Origin: an uncultured Roseovarius sp.
Lineage (GTDB): Bacteria; Pseudomonadota; Alphaproteobacteria; Rhodobacterales; Rhodobacteraceae
Direction: 5' to 3'
Assembly (NCBI RefSeq): GCF_947259555.1
Contig: NZ_CAMYMD010000086.1
Span: 1 to 56,302 of the forward strand
Length of the DNA stretch: 56,302 bases
Part shown: positions 1-7,240 of the stretch, piece by piece
How positions within the stretch are numbered: position 1 is the first letter of the stretch
Layout of the letters: every line of letters starts with the position of its first letter
Program-made: the position numbers and the translations under genes
The notes under the pieces: model-generated
Told to the model about the DNA's origin: nothing
Databases searched by the model: none
What the model saw: the letters and a program-made list of their open reading frames with translations, nothing else

Positions 1-1
1 C

Positions 2-2614
2 TTCGCGGGAACGGCAACGCTGGTCTACACGACGAATACCGGGGCGACAGGGACCGTGACGGTGACAGTGGCCGCCGAGAACGACGCGCCGACAGCGCTG
101 GACGACACAGCGACAACGAACGAGGACATGGCCGTCACAATCGACGTGCTGGCCAATGACGGCGACCCGGACGGCGACACATTGACGATCTCGACTGTCA
201 CCCAAGGCGCGAACGGGTCGGTCGTGATCGACGACTTGGGCGATACAGATCCCCAAAACGACCAGATCATCTACGTGCCCGACACCGATTTTGCCGGCAA
301 CGACGTATTCAGCTACACGGTTTCCGACGGGCAAGGCGAAGACAGCACCGCGACAGTCAGCGTCACCGTGAACTCGGTGAACGACCCTCCCGAGGCGAAC
401 GCAATCTTCGGGACTGTTCAGGAAGGCAGCCAGTCGACCATAGGCTCGCCCTATCCTCCGACAACGGGACCTGTCAGTATCGACATCGCCAACCATTTCC
501 TGACCGACGGCGCCGGCGGCTTCTTCTTCGGCGGTGAGAGGTCTGCGCCCTTTGGGGATGAAACAGAAATCTTTCAGACGCTTGGAGAGCCAGGCGAGGG
601 CTACATTATATTGCTGGATGCGGGCAGCACCGTTGGTGGCGATAGCACCTTCACGGCACAGGCTTTCACAATCGTGGATGGCGTTCTCGCGGCGGCGGAT
701 GCATCGCTCTGGACGGTCTCGGGCTATTCAGGGACCATCAGCGCCACCGGCACCACGCTGACCGGAATCGGGGCCGACAGCAATTTCGATCTGCGTTTTG
801 AAGTACGGGATCTGTCGGCCCCGGGCGAAAAGACCACCAGCTACCAGGTCGATGGCCGCAGGCTTGATCTCGGGTCGAGCGCCACGGACAGTTTTTTCGC
901 CCGCGCTGTATTCGAAAGCGAGTTGAGCAACACCCTGGCGCCGCCGCCGATCACATTGACGGCGGATGTGTCCGATATTGAAGATGCTTTGGGCAACCTG
1001 ACCTTCACCGTCGATGACAGCGCCACCGCCGGGACGGTTGTGAACAACGGCGACGGCACGTTCAGCTATTCCGCCGATGCGGCGTTCAATTATCTGGACG
1101 ACACCGAAACCGCTACCGACAGCTTCAACTATACCGTCACCGATACGGGCGGGAACAGCGCCACGGCCACCGCGACGGTCGAGATCACCGGCGAAGACCC
1201 GCAGTTTACCGATCCGTTCCCGCCTGACCCGTTGGTCGCTCCGGTCCTGCAGGACGACTTTTTTGCATTGTTCAACACGGCTGCGCCGGCATCTTACAAC
1301 GTTTTTTCGAACGACACCGACGCAAATGGCGACCCGCTGATCCTGACTGCGGTCACGCAACCCAGCGCGGGAAGCGTATCCATCGTGTCAAACGAGCTTG
1401 TTTTCGATCCCGGTGGGTCGTTCGCTGGCCTTGACCTCGGACAGACGGCGCAGGTATCCGTCGATTATACTGTCACAGACGGCACGTTTTCGGAAACCGC
1501 GACCGCCGTGTTCAACATAACCGGAGCGACAACGTTCGATCCCGGTAGTCAGACCGTGTCGGACAGCGACACCGGGCTGATCGGGCAGGCCCTGACAGCG
1601 CAGGTGACCGCAGGCGAACGGACCAACGACGGGACCACCGATGTGGCCGTCGACCTTGGCATAGGCGAGCCTCTGGAAGGGTTCATCGACGTGATCTTCG
1701 TGGTCGACCGGTCCGGTTCGACCACGTTCACAGGCTCGTCGCTGATCCCCGGTGTCGGAGACCAGAACTTCGACGCTATCTCCGATACCGTCATCGACGC
1801 CGAGATCCTGGCCGTCAGTAACCTCGTTGATGCGATCTTGGCCGAAGGTTATGCGCCGGGAACGGTGACGCTGACCCTGCAGCCGTTCTCGTCTCTTGCG
1901 GCGCCGTCCACGACTGTGACGCTCGACCCGACGGATGATCCCGCCAGCGGCCCGACGGATGCGGACACCTTCAAGGCGGCCCTGAGCGCGCTGACCGCAA
2001 GCGGCGGTACGCAATACATTCCCGCGCTGGAAGCGGCAGGCACCACGTTCGACGCGCTCGAAGTGGCAAACGGGGCGGCCTCCTCGTCGAAGTTTCTGTA
2101 CTTCCTCACCGATGGCGATCCTTCCGACCGCGACACCACACTCCCCAATTCATTCGCGCCAATCCAGGCGGCCACAGATCAGTTGACAGCGGCGGGGGTG
2201 ACGATGGCGGCGGTGGGGATCAACGCCAACCCCAACGCGCTGCGCCAGGACGCGCTGGATGCGGTCGACAACACCGGTGGCGGGATTTTCACCACCAGTT
2301 TCTCCGACCTCGATGCCGCCCTGCTGGCAGGCGCGCAGCCGGATGCCGAACTGATCTCGGCCGATGTCTTCGTTTTCAATCCTTTGGGAGTGCAAGTGGA
2401 GCAGGAAAGCTTCACCGGCCTCGACTTCAACACCTCTCCATTCGGCCTTTCGCTAGACCTGCAGGATCTGAATGGCTTTGCGACCGGCGTTGGAGAGATC
2501 AGTGAACTGCGGGTCGAGGCACGTTTCGATACTGACGGGAATGGAGCCGCGGACCTGACTCTGCAGACCCTACTGGAGGTGGAAGGCGCGCTTCCGGATG
2601 CGATCCTGATATAA
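2..2614 (+). CDS. 3' part of a large cadherin-like/VCBS-repeat adhesin with vWA domain (5' end outside window)
   Basis: The reading frame is open from base 2, so the gene starts upstream; a GTG at 56 is only an internal codon. The visible 870 residues begin with bacterial cadherin-like/Ig modules (NDAPTALDD, then LANDGDPDGDTLTI, about 80-370). Further VCBS-like modules lie near 950-1200 (NNGDGTFSYSADAAFNYLDD) and 1230-1530. A von Willebrand A domain lies about 1680-2340, with the metal-binding MIDAS motif VDRSGS and a later FLTDGD strand. Such proteins are usually exported by type I secretion and act in adhesion or biofilm. The end is acidic and finishes LPDAILI, without the RTX nonapeptides seen in the 34041 gene. 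Function as an adhesin is inferred from architecture. Total size is unknown. Confidence 0.85.
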   Translation, partial: FAGTATLVYTTNTGATGTVTVTVAAENDAPTALDDTATTNEDMAVTIDVLANDGDPDGDTLTISTVTQGANGSVVIDDLGDTDPQNDQIIYVPDTDFAGNDVFSYTVSDGQGEDSTATVSVTVNSVNDPPEANAIFGTVQEGSQSTIGSPYPPTTGPVSIDIANHFLTDGAGGFFFGGERSAPFGDETEIFQTLGEPGEGYIILLDAGSTVGGDSTFTAQAFTIVDGVLAAADASLWTVSGYSGTISATGTTLTGIGADSNFDLRFEVRDLSAPGEKTTSYQVDGRRLDLGSSATDSFFARAVFESELSNTLAPPPITLTADVSDIEDALGNLTFTVDDSATAGTVVNNGDGTFSYSADAAFNYLDDTETATDSFNYTVTDTGGNSATATATVEITGEDPQFTDPFPPDPLVAPVLQDDFFALFNTAAPASYNVFSNDTDANGDPLILTAVTQPSAGSVSIVSNELVFDPGGSFAGLDLGQTAQVSVDYTVTDGTFSETATAVFNITGATTFDPGSQTVSDSDTGLIGQALTAQVTAGERTNDGTTDVAVDLGIGEPLEGFIDVIFVVDRSGSTTFTGSSLIPGVGDQNFDAISDTVIDAEILAVSNLVDAILAEGYAPGTVTLTLQPFSSLAAPSTTVTLDPTDDPASGPTDADTFKAALSALTASGGTQYIPALEAAGTTFDALEVANGAASSSKFLYFLTDGDPSDRDTTLPNSFAPIQAATDQLTAAGVTMAAVGINANPNALRQDALDAVDNTGGGIFTTSFSDLDAALLAGAQPDAELISADVFVFNPLGVQVEQESFTGLDFNTSPFGLSLDLQDLNGFATGVGEISELRVEARFDTDGNGAADLTLQTLLEVEGALPDAILI

Positions 2615-2627
2615 GATCCACGCTAAA

Positions 2628-2726
2628 GCAATTTCAGAAAAAGTTGATAGACTTTTTCGGTTCGAAATTGCGCAAAAACAACGAATTACAGCGTTACGAC
2701 TGTTTCAACGAAAAGTCGAAACGCTG
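2628..2726. repeat. Pair of adjacent imperfect palindromes (REP/MITE-like)
   Basis: First hairpin 2628-2671: outer arms GCAATTTC/GAAATTGC are perfectly complementary and enclose a second stem AAAAAGT/ACTTTTT. Second hairpin 2689-2726: arms CAGCGTT/AACGCTG, then CGACT/AGTCG, around a loop of about 12 bases. Neither is followed by a T-run, so they look more like a repeated extragenic palindrome than a simple terminator. Copy number elsewhere in the genome cannot be seen from this window. Confidence 0.6.
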
Positions 2727-2772
2727 TAGGCGACTGAGAGTTTCTTGCGCCTTTGTTCAGGATTCTATTTTA

Positions 2773-2838
2773 AAAGTGCGCCGCCCAAAACCTGAATCGG
2801 GGGGATTCCCACGAGTCTGATTTTGGGCGGGGCGCTTT
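2773..2838. terminator. Long hairpin between convergent genes, probable bidirectional terminator
   Basis: An 18-base left arm (2773-2790, ending CGCCCAAAA) pairs with 2821-2838 (TTTTGGGCGGGGCGCTTT) with one G-U pair and one mismatch. The interior contains a further GAATC/GATTC stem. It lies between the stop of the adhesin and the stop of the leftward gamma-glutamyltransferase, as expected of a terminator shared by convergent genes. Confidence 0.55.
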
Positions 2839-2943
2839 AGCAAGAACGCTTTTGCCGAATGGGCCGACCGAGGACGCGTCGGCAAGCCTGATTGGCCAAT
2901 CGACGACACCATGGCCCGAGCAACCGCCGCGATCTGATCAATT

Positions 2944-4524
2944 TCAATCGCTGATCGCGGCCCCGTCCGAGCGCGGGTCGGACGCCGCCTCGATCAGACC
3001 GGACGGGTGACGCACGACCGCCCCGGCATGGCCAGCGAGGTCCGAATAGGGCGCGATCAGCTCGACATCGTGACCGGCGTCGCGGAGTTGCGCCACAAGG
3101 GCCGGGTCGAATCTGTCTTCCAGTTTCAGTGTCGTTGTGTCCTGCCCCCATGTCTTGCCCAACAGCCAGCGTGGCGCAGTGACAGCCGCCTGCAATTCCA
3201 TGCCAAACTGCACATGCCGCGTGAAGATGGCCGATTGCGTCTGCGGTTGTCCCTCACCCCCCATGGTGCCGTAAGACATAACGCGACCGTCGGTCAGTTC
3301 GGCCATCGCGGGGTTGAGCGTGTGGAAAGGCCGCTTGCCTGGTGCCAATTGGTTCGGACCCGGTACAAGTGAAAAGCCCGCACCGCGATTTTGGAAAAAG
3401 ACGCCGGTTTCCGGGCAGGTCAGACCCGAGCCAAACTCCCAGAACACCGACTGAATAAAGCTCACCACGGTCCCGTCGCGGTCACAGGCGCCCATCCAGA
3501 TCGTATCGCCCGCCTTGGGCTCATGCGGCCAGGGCAGGGCCTTTGCCATATCAATGCGCGTGGCCATTTCGTCGAGACCATCATCGCTCAGCCAGTCCTG
3601 CGCGGGGCTGCTCATATGGGTATGATCGCCCAATTCGGCATTGCGCTTGATAAAGGCCTGCTTGGTGGCCTCGATCAGTCCATGGACATGATCGAACCCT
3701 TCGCCCTGCGCCACGTTCAGACGGTCGAAGAGGCCAAGGATCATCAGCGACGCCACGCCCTGCGTCGGCGGGATCATGTTGTAGAGCCGCCCGTGCGATG
3801 TCTGCACACTCAGAGGCGTGACACGCTCGGCCGCGTAACCGGCGAAATCGCTTTCACGCAGTGGACTGCCATGCGCTTGTAAATAGGCGGCATGGGTCGC
3901 GGCCAGCGGACCGTTGTAATACGCGCCCAGCCCGTTCTCGGCCAAGTGCCGCAAGGTCTTGCCAAGCGCGCCCTGACGCAGCCGCGCACCGGGCGCGGGC
4001 ACCTCGCCGCCCGGCAGGAATGTCTCGGCAAAACCGGGAACATCGCGCAGCCCGTCCAGCTTTTCCGCCGTGGTACGCGACTGGTTGCCGGTGACGGCGA
4101 TGCCATTCTCAGCATAACCAATCGCTGGCGTCAAAAGCCGCGCCAGCGGCAGCCGCGTCGCGTGCAGATCGAGCGCCGCCTGCCAGCCCCCGACCGTGCC
4201 CGGCACCGTCAGCGCCGCCAGTCCGCCCCGTGCGGGAATGCCCTGTGCATGACCTTGCGCCGCATACCAGTCTGGCGTGGCCAGTGCCGCCGCCTGCCCG
4301 CCCGCAAAAATGCCCACCGGGGCCTCGCCCGGGCGTTTGATCAGCCAGAACCCATCGCCGCCGATCCCGTTCATATGCGGATAAACCACAGCAATCGTGG
4401 CGGCGGCGGCAACCATTGCCTCGACCGCCGTGCCACCTTCGCGGAGTACGTCCCGCCCGGCCAATGCCGCGGCGCGGTGTGGCGCGCTCACCGCGCCTTC
4501 GAAACCCAAAGCAGAATTCAGCAT
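2944..4524 (-). CDS. ggt: Gamma-glutamyltransferase family protein
   Basis: 526 residues, an N-terminal-nucleophile hydrolase of the gamma-glutamyltranspeptidase family, which cleaves or transfers gamma-glutamyl groups from glutathione and related compounds. Family features: GGTAVEAMVAAA near residue 31, MNGIGGDGFW near 51, and the C-terminal GTMGGEGQPQTQ oxyanion-loop region in the variant common among GGT-like proteins. The expected self-cleavage site and nucleophile is Thr341 (GDTIWMGACDRDG), aligned with the first Thr of the classical TTHYSVVD; the second Thr and His are not conserved. No clear signal peptide is seen, so it may be cytoplasmic. ATG at 4524 is preceded by GGAAGAAG. It is divergent from the TRAP operon. 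Substrate may differ from glutathione. Confidence 0.88.
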   Translation of the reverse strand: MLNSALGFEGAVSAPHRAAALAGRDVLREGGTAVEAMVAAAATIAVVYPHMNGIGGDGFWLIKRPGEAPVGIFAGGQAAALATPDWYAAQGHAQGIPARGGLAALTVPGTVGGWQAALDLHATRLPLARLLTPAIGYAENGIAVTGNQSRTTAEKLDGLRDVPGFAETFLPGGEVPAPGARLRQGALGKTLRHLAENGLGAYYNGPLAATHAAYLQAHGSPLRESDFAGYAAERVTPLSVQTSHGRLYNMIPPTQGVASLMILGLFDRLNVAQGEGFDHVHGLIEATKQAFIKRNAELGDHTHMSSPAQDWLSDDGLDEMATRIDMAKALPWPHEPKAGDTIWMGACDRDGTVVSFIQSVFWEFGSGLTCPETGVFFQNRGAGFSLVPGPNQLAPGKRPFHTLNPAMAELTDGRVMSYGTMGGEGQPQTQSAIFTRHVQFGMELQAAVTAPRWLLGKTWGQDTTTLKLEDRFDPALVAQLRDAGHDVELIAPYSDLAGHAGAVVRHPSGLIEAASDPRSDGAAISD

Positions 4525-5057
4525 TGTTCTTCTTCCGTTTGACTGTGGGGCCCTCGGGGCCTTGGGATATCAAATCATCGCTCGGACCTTGGCATGTGGT
4601 CCGCGCTTGCAGGCCTGCACGGCTGCGATTGCCCACATCCTTAGCGTGCCCGTGCCGAGACTGCCAGCATCCCTTGCCATGCCTCCAGCCCAAGCTCTGT
4701 GCCAGGGTCGCGGAACAAGAGGCACTCCGCTGGTGTCACATTATCGTGACAAGCGAGCCATTGTCGTTGGGACGTGTCGAATCGAAAAGAAACGTTTTGC
4801 AAACGCTTAAATGGAAACCATGACCCGGGGATTCTGCCTGTTTCGCGGGCAAGCTTTTCGGATCACGCGACGATGGCTCTCGACCGCATTGAGGTTCGCA
4901 AGCCGATGTCGCTGATTTGCAATGCTTAGGCGAGATGTTCGGTCGCAACAGGAGAAACGAGGCTTCCATTTTGTGCGATTTGATGGTCATGTACCCACAC
5001 TAACCAACCAAAATAACGCCGGTCATCAAAGACGGGTGCAACAGGAGGAGTAAATTT
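4525..5057. promoter_or_regulatory. Divergent promoter region between ggt and the TRAP operon
   Basis: 533 bases without a supportable gene; the short reading frames here have poor composition. It must hold the promoters of the leftward gamma-glutamyltransferase and the rightward TRAP operon. An imperfect palindrome AACGTTTTGCAAACGCTT, near 4791-4809, resembles LacI-type operators. A strong ribosome binding site (AGGAGGAG) lies just before the dctP start. Promoter hexamers cannot be assigned with confidence. Confidence 0.45.
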
Positions 5058-6143
5058 ATGGAACGACGCAAGTTTCTAAAGGTTGCGACGGGGGGTGCGG
5101 CCGCATCCGTTACACTCGCGGCCCCGGCAATCGCGCAAGAGCGCACTGATCTGGTCATCGTGTCCACCTGGGGGCGCGATTTTCCAGGCCTGGGAACAAG
5201 CGCCCAACGGCTGGCCGCCCGCATCGAAGAGCTGACCGAAGGCCGCATCGCCGTTCAATATTTCGCGGCGGGCGAGCGTGTCGGCGCGTTCGACAGCTTC
5301 GACGAGGTCGCGTCTGGCAATGCCAATGCCTATATCGGTGCCGACTATTACTGGAAAGGCAAGCATCCGGGCTGGGCACCGTTCACCGCCGTCCCGTTCG
5401 GCCTGACCTATACCGAGATCGACGCCTGGATGAAATTCGGCGGCGGTCAGGAATTGCTGGAAAAACTCGGTGCGGAGTTCGGCATCCTGGGCATGCCCTG
5501 CGGCAATACCGGCGTGCAGATGGGCGGCTGGTTCAACAAGGAAATCAATTCGGCCGAAGACCTCAAGGGTCTCAAAATGCGTATTCCGGGCCTCGGCGGC
5601 GACGTCATGGCCAAGGTTGGCGCCTCGCCGGTCTCGCTGCCGGGCGGGCAGATTTACGAGAACCTTGTCTCCGGTGCCATCGACGCAACCGAGTGGGTCG
5701 GTCCCTGGAACGACTTCTTCCTCAAGCTCTACGAGGCGGCACAGTACTATTACTGGCCGGGCATGCACGAACCGGGCAGCCAGCTGAGCATGGGCTTCAA
5801 CGCCGAGTGGTGGGGGGCGTTGTCCGATAACGACAAGCGCATCATGAGGGCCGCCTGCGCCGAGGAAAACGCAATGCAGGCCGCCGAGACCAACTACAAC
5901 AACGGTGTCTACCTCAACCGTCTGATCAACGAATACGGCGTGGAATTGCGCGAGTTCAATGATGATGTCTACGAAGCCTTTGGCGACGCGGCGACAGAAG
6001 TCATCGACGAAACCCGCGACCACAGCCCCTTGGCAGCCGAGATCATCGACAGCTTCCTCGAGGCGCGCAGCAATGTGGGTGCCTGGTCGAACCTTTCCGA
6101 CGCCCCCTATGTCGCCAAGCGGAACCGCTACCTCAAGATCTGA
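5058..6143 (+). CDS. dctP: TRAP transporter substrate-binding protein, TakP/DctP type
   Basis: 361 residues. The N-terminus MERRKFLKVATGG followed by AAPAIAQ is a twin-arginine signal peptide with cleavage near residue 27, so the mature protein is periplasmic. The body matches the TakP group of TRAP binding proteins, which bind 2-oxo acids: GNTGVQMGGWF (Gln154), MRIPGLGG (Arg175, the carboxylate-binding arginine of the family) and AIDATEWVGPWND (Glu212, Trp213, in the ligand pocket of TakP-type proteins). ATG 5058 has AGGAGGAG about nine bases upstream. It delivers ligand to the DctQ/DctM permease encoded downstream. Ligand as a 2-oxo acid or related carboxylate is inferred from family resemblance. 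Confidence 0.93.
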   Translation: MERRKFLKVATGGAAASVTLAAPAIAQERTDLVIVSTWGRDFPGLGTSAQRLAARIEELTEGRIAVQYFAAGERVGAFDSFDEVASGNANAYIGADYYWKGKHPGWAPFTAVPFGLTYTEIDAWMKFGGGQELLEKLGAEFGILGMPCGNTGVQMGGWFNKEINSAEDLKGLKMRIPGLGGDVMAKVGASPVSLPGGQIYENLVSGAIDATEWVGPWNDFFLKLYEAAQYYYWPGMHEPGSQLSMGFNAEWWGALSDNDKRIMRAACAEENAMQAAETNYNNGVYLNRLINEYGVELREFNDDVYEAFGDAATEVIDETRDHSPLAAEIIDSFLEARSNVGAWSNLSDAPYVAKRNRYLKI

Positions 6144-6253
6144 CGCGAAACGCGCCGGATCGCTGGCGGTTCGCCTGTCAATCACGATCGGGCCGGATAT
6201 ACATCCGGCCCGATCCACCAAAGCTGCAGTAAACAAGGTACGGGGGAGACCGG

Positions 6254-7222
6254 ATGATGGAGTCACAGGGCGCACCGGCGCCGCTGGTTCGAATATTCGG
6301 CTGGACCATGCTCAGCGGCATGGTTGCTTTTTTACTTAACGCGATCCTGAAATTCTGGTTCGATTTTCCGGGGCCCACATCCGCCTTCTCGGGCGGCGGC
6401 CCATTGGCGTTTCTTCAAATCGCACTCTACGGCGTCGCCATTCTGCTCGGGATCTGGAGTGTCTTGAAAACGCCCCACCAGACCCTGCGCTCAGAGGCGG
6501 CGCGCATCACCGCTATCAATACATTCCTTGTCCGGGCCGCGTTCTGGGTCGTGCTGCTCGTGGGGCTGGGCGATGCGATCGTCTCTTTCCTGCGCGTCAA
6601 CAGCATGCTGGTCGATACGGTCGGCGAGGAACTGGCCGGCAATCTCGGGCGGGCCCAGTTTCGCGGCCTCTATTTTCATACACCACTTGTCGTCGTCGGT
6701 GTCCTGATCGCGGCGGTGACGCGCTCTCTCGGCTTCATCTGGCTGGCGCTTCTGGTGGTGATCGCGGAACTGCTGATCGTGTTCAGCCGCTTCGTATTCT
6801 CCTACGAGCAGGCCTTCATGGCCGATCTGGTGCGCTTCTGGTACGGCGCGCTCTTTCTGTTCGCCTCCGCCTACACGCTGCTGGAGGACGGGCATGTGCG
6901 GGTCGATCTCTTTTACGCAAGCATGCGGCGCGAGAAAAAGGGCCGGGTCAATGCCTGGGGGTCTGTCCTGCTTGGGATGCTGCTGTGCTGGACCATACTC
7001 ATCCTTGGCTTGGGGTCATCGTCCAGTATCATCGTCGGGCCAATCCTTGTCTTCGAGGTCACGCAATCCGGCTTTGGCATGTATGTCAAATACTTCATGG
7101 CCGGCTTTCTCGGGGTCTTCGCCGTCACGATGATGGTGCAATTCGTCGCTCAATTCTTCGAGGCCGTCGCCGACAAGCGCGGTGAACCCGGTGCGCGCGA
7201 GACGCAAGCCGAAATTTTGTAA
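6254..7222 (+). CDS. dctQ: TRAP transporter small permease subunit (DctQ type, extended)
   Basis: 322 residues, almost twice a canonical DctQ of about 160-200. Hydrophobic segments are visible near residues 10-32, 46-67, 85-110, 138-180, 190-210, 235-255 and 280-305. The second half carries the recognisable DctQ signature EDGHVRVDLFY, so the extra length is an N-terminal set of membrane helices. Two ATGs lie in tandem at 6254/6257, with GGGGGA upstream. It sits 110 bases after dctP and 18 before dctM, and should pair with DctM in the inner membrane for sodium-driven uptake. The long form is typical of TakP-linked systems. Confidence 0.88.
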   Translation: MMESQGAPAPLVRIFGWTMLSGMVAFLLNAILKFWFDFPGPTSAFSGGGPLAFLQIALYGVAILLGIWSVLKTPHQTLRSEAARITAINTFLVRAAFWVVLLVGLGDAIVSFLRVNSMLVDTVGEELAGNLGRAQFRGLYFHTPLVVVGVLIAAVTRSLGFIWLALLVVIAELLIVFSRFVFSYEQAFMADLVRFWYGALFLFASAYTLLEDGHVRVDLFYASMRREKKGRVNAWGSVLLGMLLCWTILILGLGSSSSIIVGPILVFEVTQSGFGMYVKYFMAGFLGVFAVTMMVQFVAQFFEAVADKRGEPGARETQAEIL

Positions 7223-7240
7223 GAGATAAGGCCCGACCTG

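Larger units (their letters stand above)
2615..2943. other. Non-coding stretch between convergent genes, rich in hairpins
   Basis: No gene is supported in these 329 bases between the adhesin (+) and the gamma-glutamyltransferase (-). They hold three strong inverted repeats, listed separately. The first half is AT-rich compared with its surroundings, which suggests a mobile palindromic element or a terminator cluster rather than decayed coding sequence. Confidence 0.6.

Noticed and set aside
4736..4990. Small open frames in the ggt/dctP gap
   Set aside because: No ribosome binding site and implausible composition.
5076..6275. 399-codon open frame on the - strand
   Set aside because: Antisense to dctP, which has a signal peptide, family motifs and a strong ribosome binding site.
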